Of a DNA stretch of 64,000 nucleotides, positions 34,265 to 44,300 are shown in pieces. The number at the start of each line of letters is the position of its first letter. Within the stretch, counting starts at the first letter, position 1. A program made the translations under genes and the position numbers. The notes under the pieces were generated by a model that made no database searches, was not told the origin of the DNA, and was given only the letters and a program-made list of their open reading frames with translations. This DNA comes from an uncultured Aliiroseovarius sp. (GTDB lineage Bacteria > Pseudomonadota > Alphaproteobacteria > Rhodobacterales > Rhodobacteraceae), in NCBI RefSeq assembly GCF_947492455.1, contig NZ_CANLNB010000002.1, forward strand, positions 496,001 through 560,000. Direction: 5' to 3'.

Positions 34265-34929
34265 GCCAAGCCGACGGACAAGCCCCCGCCGCATGGGACG
34301 CAGAGCAGAAAATGCAGTTCCTGTTCGCGCTGCGCTCCAAAGGTGTAACAAACCCACGTGTATTGTCGGCCATGGAAGAAATCGATCGCGGCCCCTTTGT
34401 GCGCGGCGTCTTTGCCAAGCGTGCCTATGAAGACATGCCCCTGCCGATTACCTGCGGTCAGACGATCTCGCAGCCCTCGGTCGTGGGGCTGATGACGCAG
34501 GCGGCAGACATTTCACCCCGTGACAAGGTGCTCGAACTGGGCACCGGGTCCGGCTATCAGGCTGCGATCCTGTCGAAGCTCGCCCGCCGCGTCTATACCA
34601 TCGACCGCCACCGCCGCCTTGTGGCCGAAGCACGCGAGCTTTTTGAAGCGATGGACCTGCACAACATCACCGCCATCACCGGTGACGGATCGCGCGGGCT
34701 GCCCGATCAGGCGCCTTTTGACCGCATCATCGTCACGGCGGCCGCAGAAGACCCGCCCAGTCCGCTCTTGGCGCAGCTGGCGGTTGGCGGTATCATGATC
34801 ATACCGGTCGGACAGTCTGACGCCGTACAAAGCCTGATCAAGGTCACAAGAACCGAGACAGGATTTGACTATGACGAGCTTCTGCCGGTGCGGTTCGTAC
34901 CCCTTTTGGAAGGGCTGGGGCGCGAGTGA
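34261..34929 (+). CDS. pcm: Protein-L-isoaspartate O-methyltransferase
   Basis: 222 residues. It has the PCMT motifs: [23 protein letters not shown] before the SAM pocket, [27 protein letters not shown], and [26 protein letters not shown]. It repairs isoaspartyl residues in aged proteins using S-adenosylmethionine. Start codon overlaps the surE stop. Normal length. Confidence 0.96.
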   Translation: MSQADGQAPAAWDAEQKMQFLFALRSKGVTNPRVLSAMEEIDRGPFVRGVFAKRAYEDMPLPITCGQTISQPSVVGLMTQAADISPRDKVLELGTGSGYQAAILSKLARRVYTIDRHRRLVAEARELFEAMDLHNITAITGDGSRGLPDQAPFDRIIVTAAAEDPPSPLLAQLAVGGIMIIPVGQSDAVQSLIKVTRTETGFDYDELLPVRFVPLLEGLGRE

Positions 34930-35051
34930 CGATTTTTCCCGCGACGGCGGGGTCCGGTTGGGGTATCCCAGCCACATCATGACAAGGCCCGCAAAAAGGG
35001 TCACATGCAGAGCCTGACAAACAGGCCCATGAATTGAGGAAGAGACGAGCA

Positions 35052-36233
35052 ATGCCACTCCACAGCACATTTGCGTGCCTGCCCCCGCATGTCGCGACGC
35101 GTCGCGGGGCGAAAACGCGCGCGACACTTCTTTTGGGATCGCTTCTGGCGCTTTCCGCATGCGGGAATTTCGACATGGATTTCCGCGGTCTGGCTGGGGG
35201 CGAGCTGTCCACCGCCCAAGCCGCCCAATCCGTCGGCACCGCCCAACGCCCCCAACCCGATAACCGAGGCGTGATTTCCTATCCGGGCTATCAGGTGGCG
35301 CTTGCGGGTCGCGGGGACACGGTCGCGGACGTTGCAAGCCGTATCGGCATGAGCCCCGCCGAGCTGGGCCGCTATAACGGTCTAGCACTGGACGCGCCCC
35401 TGCGCGAAGGCGAGCTTTTGGCCCTGCCCCGCCGCGTGGCGGAACCTGCAGGCGGTGTGATCAAGCCCGAGGGTGAGATTAACATCACCACGTTGGCGGG
35501 CGACGCCATTGACCGCGCGGGCAACTCCCTGGCAACGACGACCACGGCGCCCAAAGTCTCGGGCCAGCAGCCCATCCGCCACCGCGTTGAACGCGGCGAG
35601 ACCGCGTATTCGATCGCGCGTAACTATGACGTGTCGGTTCGGTCCTTAGCCGATTGGAACGGGCTAGGGTCCAGTCTGACGGTCCGAGAAGGCCAGCACC
35701 TGCTGATCCCGATCAAAGTTGCCGCTCCCGTGAAAGAGACACGTATTTCGCAGCCCGGTCAGGGATCATCCACCCCAACACCTCCGTCCGCTGCCGAAGC
35801 GCTTCCGAAGGACGAAGTGAAGCGCCCTGCCCCCAAGGCCCCCGAGGCGCCGAAACTGGCAGACACCCGCACCAAGGCCAGCGCAGCCCAGATGTCCCTG
35901 CCCGTCGCGGGCAAGGTGACCAGCGCGTTTGACGCCGAGAAAGCGGGATACATCCTGATTTCCGCCAAGCCGGGCGATCCGGTGAACGCTGCGGCTGCCG
36001 GCACGGTGCGGCTGGTATCGAAGGACGTCGAAGGGGAAGAGATCGTGGTGATCGACCACGGCAACGGCACCCAGACGGCCTATAGCTTTATCTCTGGCAT
36101 CACGGTGAAGAAGGGTCAGAAGGTCAACCGTGGGCAGCAAATCGCTGTGGCCACCAAGAACCGCTATAACGCGATCCAGTTCCTTGTGTTCAAAGGCACC
36201 GAACCTGTGGATCCGATGCCCTATCTGAACTGA
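35052..36233 (+). CDS. nlpD: NlpD-like lipoprotein: LysM repeats and degenerate LytM domain
   Basis: 393 residues from ATG 35052. Lipobox LLALSACG follows a signal with basic residues. Two LysM domains bind peptidoglycan: about residues 75-127 (YQVALAGRGDTVADVASRIGMSPAELGRYNG) and 178-222 (HRVERGETAYSIARNYDVSVRSLADWNG). The M23/LytM domain (about 285-393) lacks its zinc ligands: the first HxxxD site reads FDAEKAGYILIS and the HLHFE site reads IQFLVFKG. Such inactive LytM proteins activate cell-division amidases. surE-pcm precede it. Confidence 0.9.
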   Translation: MPLHSTFACLPPHVATRRGAKTRATLLLGSLLALSACGNFDMDFRGLAGGELSTAQAAQSVGTAQRPQPDNRGVISYPGYQVALAGRGDTVADVASRIGMSPAELGRYNGLALDAPLREGELLALPRRVAEPAGGVIKPEGEINITTLAGDAIDRAGNSLATTTTAPKVSGQQPIRHRVERGETAYSIARNYDVSVRSLADWNGLGSSLTVREGQHLLIPIKVAAPVKETRISQPGQGSSTPTPPSAAEALPKDEVKRPAPKAPEAPKLADTRTKASAAQMSLPVAGKVTSAFDAEKAGYILISAKPGDPVNAAAAGTVRLVSKDVEGEEIVVIDHGNGTQTAYSFISGITVKKGQKVNRGQQIAVATKNRYNAIQFLVFKGTEPVDPMPYLN

Positions 36234-36240
36234 CGGGATG

Positions 36241-36298
36241 AGGGGCTCTGCCCCTCGCCCCTTCGGGGCTCACCCCGGGATATTTGAGACAAGAAAAA
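36241..36298 (+). repeat. Convergent-spacer repeat, copy 2
   Basis: Hairpins AGGGGC-TCT-GCCCCT and GCCCC-TTC-GGGGC, then core CACCCCGGGATATTTG with ACAAGAAAAA. It lies between nlpD and der, which converge. Confidence 0.8.
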
Positions 36299-36326
36299 GG
36301 GGCGCCCGTTTCAGGCGCCCCTTTTC
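36294..36326. terminator. Bidirectional terminator between nlpD and der
   Basis: AAAAAGGGGCGCC, loop CGTTTCA, GGCGCCCCTTTT. Runs of A before and T after make it active in both directions. Confidence 0.88.
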
Positions 36327-36350
36327 TGTAGCGGTATTCTAGCGCAGAAA

Positions 36351-37811
36351 CTATTCGTCCGCGCGGCCCTTCCCAAGGTGTTTGCGAAGCCGCGAAGGCG
36401 TTGATTTCTTGCGGTTTTTATAGGGGTTTTTGTCCCCCTGCCCCCGCATTGTCAGACGGATGGGCGTACCTGGCATATCAAAGTCTTCACGCAGACCATT
36501 GATCAGGTAGCGCGAATAGCTGTCGGGCAGTTTATCGGGATGCGAACACATCACGATGAAGCCCGGCGGGCGGGTTTTGGCCTGTGTCATGTAGCGCAGT
36601 TTGATGCGGCGGCCGCCCGGTGCGGGGGGCGGGTGGGCTGAAACCATCTCGGCCAGCCAACCGTTCAGATGGGCGGTTTTCACCCGACGGTTCCACACGT
36701 CATAGGCGCGCATAACGGCCTCGTGAAGTCGGTCCATCCCCCGGCCCGTCTTGGCCGAGATCGTGATCAACGGTGCGCCGCGCAACTGCGGTAGCAGGCG
36801 GTTGAAGGCCTCTAGCAAGCCTTTCAGCTTGGCCTGTTTCTCGGGCTCGACATCCCATTTGTTCACGGCGATGACCACAGCACGGCCTTCGCGTTCGGCC
36901 AGGTCCGCGATGCGCAGGTCTTGCTGTTCAAAGGGTATCGCTGCGTCCAGCAGAACCACAACCACTTCGGCGAATTTTACAGCACGCAGGCCGTCAGATA
37001 CGGACAGCTTTTCAAGCTTCTCTTGCACCTTCGCGCGTTTGCGCATCCCGGCGGTGTCAAAGATCCGGGTCGGCGTTCCGTTCCAGTCGAACTTCAGCGA
37101 AATCGAGTCGCGGGTGATCCCAGCTTCGGGTCCGGTTAGCAGCCGTTCTTCGCCGATCAGCTTGTTGATCAATGTCGACTTGCCCGCATTCGGGCGACCA
37201 ATGACGGCGACCTGAAGCGGCTTGTCACGGGTGGGCAGAACCGGGGCGTCTTCATCGCTGTCGGCGTCGATCTCGACCTCGGTCTCGGGGGCAGATTCAG
37301 CCGCGCGGGCTTCAAACTCTTTGGCGATGGGCTCCAGCGCCATCAGAAGTTCGCCCATGCCTTCACCGTGCTCGGCAGACATGCGGACAGGCTCGCCCAG
37401 CCCCAGCGAATAGGCCTCGATCACACCTGCATCGGCGGCTTTGCCCTCGGCCTTGTTGGCGGCCAGAATGACATGGGCGTTCTTGCGGCGCAGAATATCG
37501 GCGAACACTTCGTCCGCGGGCAAGATCCCGGCGCGACCGTCCACAAGAAACAAGCAGGCGTCGGCCATTTCCACAGCGCGTTCGGTCAGTCGGCGCATCC
37601 GGCCCTGAAGGCTTTCATCCGTCGCTTCTTCCAGACCCGCCGTGTCGATCACGGTAAACCGCAGGTTCCCCAACCGGGCCTCGCCTTCGCGCAGGTCGCG
37701 GGTTACGCCCGGCTGGTCATCCACCAGCGCAAGACGTTTGCCAACCAGTCGGTTGAACAGGGTGGATTTGCCCACATTCGGGCGCCCCACAATGGCAAGG
37801 GTAAAGCTCAT
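36351..37811 (-). CDS. der: Ribosome biogenesis GTPase Der
   Basis: 486 residues with two tandem G domains: [12 protein letters not shown] ... DTAGLE ... NKAE and [12 protein letters not shown] ... DTAGMRK ... NKWD, followed by a KH-like domain ([72 protein letters not shown]). It is essential for 50S assembly. The acidic stretch [12 protein letters not shown] joins the two G domains. Downstream of bamB and yfgM, the usual conserved trio. Confidence 0.97.
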   Translation of the reverse strand: MSFTLAIVGRPNVGKSTLFNRLVGKRLALVDDQPGVTRDLREGEARLGNLRFTVIDTAGLEEATDESLQGRMRRLTERAVEMADACLFLVDGRAGILPADEVFADILRRKNAHVILAANKAEGKAADAGVIEAYSLGLGEPVRMSAEHGEGMGELLMALEPIAKEFEARAAESAPETEVEIDADSDEDAPVLPTRDKPLQVAVIGRPNAGKSTLINKLIGEERLLTGPEAGITRDSISLKFDWNGTPTRIFDTAGMRKRAKVQEKLEKLSVSDGLRAVKFAEVVVVLLDAAIPFEQQDLRIADLAEREGRAVVIAVNKWDVEPEKQAKLKGLLEAFNRLLPQLRGAPLITISAKTGRGMDRLHEAVMRAYDVWNRRVKTAHLNGWLAEMVSAHPPPAPGGRRIKLRYMTQAKTRPPGFIVMCSHPDKLPDSYSRYLINGLREDFDMPGTPIRLTMRGQGDKNPYKNRKKSTPSRLRKHLGKGRADE

Positions 37812-37858
37812 ATCGGACTCCGGGTCACATCAAGCGCCCCGCATACACGGTTTTTAAG

Positions 37859-39208
37859 TCAGCGCAAAGCCAGAAGTTTGCCGTCGCGGGCCACCACATA
37901 GGCAACACCGTTCACGACGACCGGGCGGGTCGCGGCTCCGCCCGGAAGTGCGACCTGTGCGATCTCGCTGCCATCCTCGGGGTTGAAGCCCCGCATGATC
38001 CCATCTGACGACGCGACCCAAAGCTTACCACCGGCCAGAACCGGGCCAAGATTGGCATGAATGCGCTTGAGGCGGCGAATTTTTTCCTTGGTGAAATACG
38101 GAAGGCTTGCGCCCCAGATACGTTCGCCGTTCGAGGCGTCCAGACGCACAAGTTCGTTTTCGTCCGAAACCAGGAAGACGGAACCGCCAGTGACCCAGAC
38201 CGGGCTAACGGCGCCCTCTTTCGCAGTCCACAGGCGTTCACCCGACAGGTTCAGCGCAACAGTGCGCCCAGCCGAGTTGCCAGAATAGATCACACCGTTC
38301 TTCACAACGGGTTCGCCAGTGATGTCGCTGACCTGCGTATAGGCACGGCCCACGCGTTCGCCTGCGATGATGCTGGACCACGTGCGCGTTCCGCCTTTCT
38401 TGAGAGCGGCCACGATTTCACCCGAGCCAAAGGGAAGCAGAACAACGCGGTCCGTCACAGCAGGCGACGAGACACCGACTACGCCGTCGTTGCTCGGCGT
38501 GCCCGTCAAACGCCATTTCACCTTGCCGGTGGCCGCATCCATTGCCCATGCGGTGTTGTCACGGCTGACCACATAAACCAGTCCACCCACGGCTGCCGGG
38601 GCCGCCGATCCGGGCGCGTCCATCTGCTGTTGCCACTTAACGTTTCCGGTCGCCGCGTCCAGCGCCGACACGATGCCAAAGCCCGAGGACACAAAGAGCG
38701 TGCCGTTCGCATAGGCCAGACCACCGCCCGAGGCATCATCCGAACGATCCGATCCCGGTGTCAGATCCCGAGACCAAACGGTCGCACCTGCTGTCGAGGT
38801 CGCGACCACCTGTGCGCGGCTGTCCAGCGTGTAGATCCGCCCATCTGCCACCACGGGTTCCGCCGTGATGCGGTGTTTGCGGTCATTGCCTTGCCCGATC
38901 GAGGCGCTCCAGATCAGTTGCGGGTTGGCGGACAGGGCCGCGTGCTGCACCTGATGCGAGGGCGATCCACCCAGATGGGTCCAGCTGGTGTGGTTCACTG
39001 TGGCGGGCAAAGTGATGGGGCGCGGGCCGTCCTCTTGTTCGGTTTCGGCGCGGGCAGCAATGGCCGCGTCCGCGGCATCAGCTCCAAGGGTTTGAGGGTT
39101 CGGGCTGCGAAGATCCTCGCGCTCGCCCGGCAGGATGTATTCCGGGGTGGAACAGGCTGCCAAAATGCTCATCGAAGTCAGAAGCGCGGCGCTGAATTTG
39201 AATTTCAC
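37859..39208 (-). CDS. bamB: Outer membrane assembly lipoprotein BamB
   Basis: 449 residues if started at GTG 39208, which is preceded by GGGGGG and gives the signal VKFKFSAALLTSMSILAAC with lipobox LAAC; a longer frame to 39259 lacks a signal. The mature protein is an eight-bladed PQQ-type propeller, with repeats such as ATGNVKWQQQMD, ATGKVKWRLTG, LSGERLWTAKEGA and SNGERIWGASL. BamB supports BamA in outer-membrane protein insertion. It lies between yfgM and der as in E. coli. Confidence 0.93.
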   Translation of the reverse strand: MKFKFSAALLTSMSILAACSTPEYILPGEREDLRSPNPQTLGADAADAAIAARAETEQEDGPRPITLPATVNHTSWTHLGGSPSHQVQHAALSANPQLIWSASIGQGNDRKHRITAEPVVADGRIYTLDSRAQVVATSTAGATVWSRDLTPGSDRSDDASGGGLAYANGTLFVSSGFGIVSALDAATGNVKWQQQMDAPGSAAPAAVGGLVYVVSRDNTAWAMDAATGKVKWRLTGTPSNDGVVGVSSPAVTDRVVLLPFGSGEIVAALKKGGTRTWSSIIAGERVGRAYTQVSDITGEPVVKNGVIYSGNSAGRTVALNLSGERLWTAKEGAVSPVWVTGGSVFLVSDENELVRLDASNGERIWGASLPYFTKEKIRRLKRIHANLGPVLAGGKLWVASSDGIMRGFNPEDGSEIAQVALPGGAATRPVVVNGVAYVVARDGKLLALR

Positions 39209-39269
39209 GTTAACCCCCCAAAAAGGACTCTTATAAATTTCATCAAAGGCTTGTGGCAAAACCCGACGA

Positions 39270-39908
39270 TCAGGATGCCTCTGGCGTGCCCCCTAGCGCC
39301 ACAATCAACTGAGTTGCCCGACGACGCAAGGCTGTCGTGGCCTCATCGTCCAGCAGAAGCGCCTGCAAGCGGCTCATCGCCGCCGCTTCGTCCCCCGCGC
39401 GCAGTTCGGCCAGGGCCAAGGCCTCTTCGCCCAGCACACGGTAAGGCGCACCGGCCACGACGACCGGCGCCAGCAGGCTGCGTACCTCGTCCAGCGATCC
39501 GGCATCATCCTGCATCTGCGCCAGACGCAGCATTGCCAGATGGCGGAAATGATCGGGCAGCGACGCATCAGCCGCAATCTGCCCCAGCGCATCGGCGGAA
39601 ACATCGCCACTGTCGCCCGCCAGTAGCAGGTTCAGAATGGCGGTTTGTGTGCCCTCGCCCGCGACACCCTGAAGGGCGGCAATTCTGGCTTGTGGGTCTT
39701 CAATGCCTTCCGCTTCCAGAATGGCATCGCCAAACGCCTCGGCTGCGGTCTGCGCGCTGGCTTTGCGCCATTCGTTATAGGCCGCACCGCCCACCACAGC
39801 GACCACGGCCACAACCCCGATCCAGCCATAGCGGCGCATCATGCCATACAGCTTGTCCCGGCGAACCTCTTCGCTCACTTCATCAATGAAACTGTCTGTG
39901 TCGCTCAC
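39270..39908 (-). CDS. YfgM-like TPR membrane protein
   Basis: 212 residues from GTG 39908 (ribosome site GGAGG, 7 bases), giving VSDTDSFIDEVSEEVRRDKLYGMMRRYGW. One membrane segment (about 29-46, WIGVVAVVAVVGGAAYNEW) is followed by a periplasmic helical tetratricopeptide-like domain (AAEAFGDAILEAEGIEDPQARIAALQG). YfgM of E. coli interacts with SecYEG and periplasmic chaperones; it also precedes bamB there. 62 bases separate it from bamB. Confidence 0.87.
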   Translation of the reverse strand: MSDTDSFIDEVSEEVRRDKLYGMMRRYGWIGVVAVVAVVGGAAYNEWRKASAQTAAEAFGDAILEAEGIEDPQARIAALQGVAGEGTQTAILNLLLAGDSGDVSADALGQIAADASLPDHFRHLAMLRLAQMQDDAGSLDEVRSLLAPVVVAGAPYRVLGEEALALAELRAGDEAAAMSRLQALLLDDEATTALRRRATQLIVALGGTPEAS

Positions 39909-40109
39909 GGGTTTGCCTCCGATTTCAGTCGCTTTCTTTTGCCCCAACGAAGCCCCGATGCCAAGAGGCATCAACCCGACAGAGCGATAAAGCAGTTTCG
40001 GCGATCTTTCCGATCACAAACAGTGATCAAGTTCACCTAGGGGCAAGCTTGTTACCGCGAACAGGAATACCTATGTTCAAACGCAAAACATTACCCATCA
40101 GGAGGGGTC

Positions 40110-41342
40110 ATGCGCCTATTCCCTATTTTGACCGCATTACTGGTCGTCGCGGGCTTGTTCATGCTTGTGTTCCAGCGTGATACTTTGGACGAAGCCGCCG
40201 GTGTGACCGACGCCACGGAAATGACAGCAGAAGCCGAGGCTGAGACCGGCGCCGACGCACAAACCGGATTGTCCGTAGTTGTTCTGAAATCTATTGCTAG
40301 TCAAATCGAAACCCCCATCGTGATCCGGGGCCGCACTGAAGCCTCACGCCGGGTCGAGCTGCGCGCTGAAACCTCGGGCCAGGTCATTTCCGACAAGCTT
40401 GCCAAGGGGACGACAGTTGCCAAGGGCGACGTGATGTGCCGCCTTGATCCCGGCACGCGGGATGCCAGCCTTGCCGAAGCCAAGGCCCGTCTGGCCGAAG
40501 CCAAAGCCCGCGCCCCCGAGGCCGAGGCCCGCGTGATCGAGGCGCAAGCCCGGTTGGACGAGGCCACCATCAACCTGACCGCAGCCGAGAAACTGTCGGA
40601 AGGTGGCTTTGCCTCGGACACCCGCGTGGCCAACGCCCGCGCAGGCGTGGAAGCCGCACGCGCCGGTGTCATTTCGGCGCAATCTGGTGCCGCCACCTCG
40701 GACGCTGCGATCCAGTCGGCCAGTGCTGGCGTCGCCGCAGCTGAACGCGAGATCGAGCGCCTTGAAATCCGCGCGCCCTTTGCGGGCGAGTTGGAAACCG
40801 ACACCGCCGACATCGGCACCCTGCTGCAACCGGGCGCAGATTGCGCCACCTTGGTGCAATACAACCCCGTGCGCGTCGTGGGCTACGTGTCCGAGCTTCT
40901 GGTTGACCAACTCTCAACCGGATTGACCGCGACTGTCCGTCTGGCCTCGGGCCGGATGCTGCAAGGCACGGTGAGCTTCGTGGCCGACACGGCAGATCCC
41001 GTCACCCGCACCTTCCGCGTAGATGTCGAAGTGATCCCCGCCGAGGGCGATGCCCCCGTGCGCGCCGGACAGACTGCCGAGATCGTGGCGACCGGCCAAG
41101 GCACCGAGGCACATCTGCTACCGCAAAGCGCCCTGACGCTGAACGACGACGGCAATCTGGGCGTGCGCGTTGCACTGGACGGCGACGTCGCGGGCTTCAT
41201 GCCCATCACCGTTGTGCGCGACAGCCTGAAAGGTGTCTGGGTCGCTGGCCTAGGGGACGCCGCTGACGTGATCATCATCGGCCACCATTATGTCACTGAC
41301 GGGTCGGCCCTTGCGATCACCTATCAGGAGTCCGGGTTATGA
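40110..41342 (+). CDS. RND efflux periplasmic adaptor (membrane fusion protein)
   Basis: 410 residues. An N-terminal membrane anchor (residues 4-18) is followed by the lipoyl/HlyD-type fold: VIRGRTEASRRVELRAETSGQVISDKLAKGTTVAKGDVMCRLD. A long Ala/Glu-rich helical hairpin spans about 115-205 (EAKARLAEAKARAPEAEARVIEAQARL). Then come ERLEIRAPFAGELETDTADIGTLLQPGADCATLV and the beta-barrel AGQTAEIVATGQGTEAHLLPQSAL. It bridges the RND pump to an outer-membrane channel. The ATG has an AGGAGG site; its end overlaps the pump gene by ATGA. No TolC-like gene is adjacent. Confidence 0.93.
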   Translation: MRLFPILTALLVVAGLFMLVFQRDTLDEAAGVTDATEMTAEAEAETGADAQTGLSVVVLKSIASQIETPIVIRGRTEASRRVELRAETSGQVISDKLAKGTTVAKGDVMCRLDPGTRDASLAEAKARLAEAKARAPEAEARVIEAQARLDEATINLTAAEKLSEGGFASDTRVANARAGVEAARAGVISAQSGAATSDAAIQSASAGVAAAEREIERLEIRAPFAGELETDTADIGTLLQPGADCATLVQYNPVRVVGYVSELLVDQLSTGLTATVRLASGRMLQGTVSFVADTADPVTRTFRVDVEVIPAEGDAPVRAGQTAEIVATGQGTEAHLLPQSALTLNDDGNLGVRVALDGDVAGFMPITVVRDSLKGVWVAGLGDAADVIIIGHHYVTDGSALAITYQESGL

Positions 41343-44300
41343 CCGCCATCATCGACTGGGCCTCTGAACGGGCCCGTATGGTCATAGCCTTCGTGATCCT
41401 GTCGGTTTTGGCAGGCACGATTGCCTATGTCAGCCTGCCGAAAGAAGGCGAGCCGGATATTGAAATTCCGGCTTTGTTCGTTTCGGTCCCCTTCCCCGGC
41501 ATTTCCGCCGCAGATGCCGAACAGCTTCTGGTCCGCCCGATGGAGACCGAGCTGGCCGATATTGATGGCTTGAAAACCATGTCCGCCACCGCGGCCGAGG
41601 GCTATGCCGGTGTGGCGCTGGAGTTCGAATTCGGCTGGGACAAAACCAAGGTCATGGCGGACGTGCGCGACGCGATGAACAACGCCGAAGCGGATTTCCC
41701 GATGGGGGCCGACAGCTATTCGGTGAACGAGATCAACTTCTCGGAATTCCCGATCATCATCGTGAACCTGACCGGCAATGTGCCAGAACGCACGCTGGTC
41801 CAGATCGCCCGCGATCTGCAAGACCGGCTTGAGGCGCTGGACAGCGTGCTGGAAGCCTCGCTGGCTGGCTATCGCGACGAGATGATCGAGGTCGAAATCG
41901 ACCCGCTGAAACTGGAAGCCTATAACGTCACGGCGGGCGAGTTGATCTCGGTCGTGCAGAACAACAACCAGTTGATCGCGGCCGGGGATATCAAGACGCC
42001 CACCGGCTCGACCGCCGTCAAGATCCCGTCGTCGTTTGACGAGCTACAGGACATCTATGACCTGCCAATCAAGGTCAACGACGACAGTGTGGTGACACTT
42101 GGCGATCTGGCGACGATCCGCCTGACCTTTGAAGACCGCGAGGGCACCGCCCGCTTCAACGGCGACACCACCGTCGCGTTGCAGGTCGTAAAACGCAAAG
42201 GCTTCAACCTGATCGGCACCGCCGCCGAGGTGCGCCGCGTCGTGGATGAAACCCGCGAAGAATGGCCGCCCGAGCTGCAAAAAGCCGTCTGGGTTGGCAC
42301 CTCGAACGACCAATCCATCATCGTGGACAGCATGGTGCGCCAGCTGGAAGGCTCGGTGGTGACCGCGATTGCACTGGTGATGATCGTGGTTCTGGGCGCC
42401 TTGGGCACCCGCCCTGCCCTGCTGGTGGGCTTCGCCATCCCGACTTCGTTCCTTTTGACCTTCGCGCTGTTCGGCGCGCTTGGCGTCACGATCTCGAACA
42501 TCGTGATGTTCGGGTTGATCTTGGCCGTGGGGATGCTGGTCGACGGGGCCATTGTGGTCGTCGAATATGCGGACAAGAAGATCAAGCTGGGCGTTGGCCC
42601 GATGCAGGCCTATACCATGGCCGCCAAGCGGATGTTCTGGCCGATCGTCAGCTCGACCGCGACGACGCTTTGTGCCTTCCTGCCAATGCTGTTCTGGCCC
42701 GGCATTCCCGGCCAGTTCATGGGCTGGCTGCCGAAGACGCTGATCTATGTGCTGTCTGCCTCGCTTCTGGTGGCGCTGGTCTATCTGCCCGTTGTGGGCG
42801 GCGTCTCGGGCCGGATCAGTCGCCTCTTTGGCACCCTGTCAAAAGCCCTGTCTTTCGCACCCATCTGGGTGCGTATCCCGCTGGCGGTAATCTTCGCCTA
42901 TGTGCTGTTCCTGTCGGCCCTGCAACTTCTGAACCCCGGCTATATCTTCGGTGGCACCAGCCCGATTGAGGGCGCGATGGCCATTCTGCCGGGCGCGTTG
43001 ATGTTCCTGATCGGGGCTTCGGGGACGTCCATCGCGATGGGCTCCATCGACTGGCACATGCCGTGGCACCGTGAAGATGATCACATCCACGGCGGCTATC
43101 AGCGCACCGCGTTTGGCTGTGTGATCCACTTCATCGCGGGCAATCCGATCATGCCGATTGTCTCGATCGCGTTGGTCGTCACCTTCGTGGTCGGCACTTT
43201 CATCACGTTCAGCCGTAACAGCCTTGGGGTCGAGTTCTTCACCGACAGCGAACCGGAACAGGCCATCGTGTACGTGCGCGGACGCGGCAACCTAAGTGTG
43301 GCCGAAAAAGACGCCATGGTCCGTCAGGCCGAGGAAATCGCGCTGAACACCAAGGGCATCGAAAGCGTCTTTGCCTTTGCAGGCGCAGGCGGTCTGAACC
43401 AGAACACCGGTGGCGCCTCGGGGCCGCGCGACACGGTGGGGCAGTTGCAGATCGAACTTGTCGCCTGGGCCGACCGCCCCTCGATCGAGAAAGACGCGCC
43501 GTTGTTCGGGATCATCCCGTTCAAAACGCACGAGATCGACCCCGAATATGACGGCGATGCCGTGATGCTGCGGCTGGAAGAAGCGCTGAAAACCATCCCC
43601 GGCATTCGGATCGAAGTTCTGAACTTGAACCGGGGTCCGGCATCGGCCAAGCCCGTGCATCTGCGCCTAAAGGGCGATAATTGGGAAGTCCTGCAAGCCG
43701 CGACTGAAGTCGCTGTCGCCAAGTTCGAAAGCACACCGGGTCTGAACGCCATCGAAGACACCCTGCCCCTGCCCGGCATCGACTGGCAGCTCCAAGTCGA
43801 CGTAGCCGAGGCCGGGCGGTTTGGCACCAACGTCGCCACCGTGGGCGGCATGGTGCAGTTGATCACCAACGGGATCTTGTTGGACACGATGCGGGTCGAC
43901 AGCTCGGACGAGGAAATCGAGATCCGCGTCCGCCTGCCAGAAGAAGACCGCGTGCTGTCCACACTGGACACCCTACGTCTGCGCACACCGGGCGGGCTGG
44001 TGCCGCTGTCAAACTTCGTCACCCGCACGCCGGTGCCAAGCTTCGCCCAAATCGACCGTGTCGATCAAAGCCGCTACTATGACATCAAAGCCGCTGTGGT
44101 CAGCGATCTTGTGCGTCTAACCGATGACAGTGGCTTCGATAAGATCGTTCCGCTGGAAGACGTCGACGCGCTGATGGCCGAGAACGCGGATCTAACCCGC
44201 ACCCCGGTCACGCCTGCCGAGCGTATCGCGACGCTGACTGATTGGATCGATACCACCGGCCTGCCCGATGGCATCAGCTATGAATGGACCGGCGATCAGG

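Noticed and set aside
38057-39889. 610-codon plus-strand frame opposite bamB and yfgM
   Set aside because: Runs antisense through two recognisable genes; no start signal or domain.
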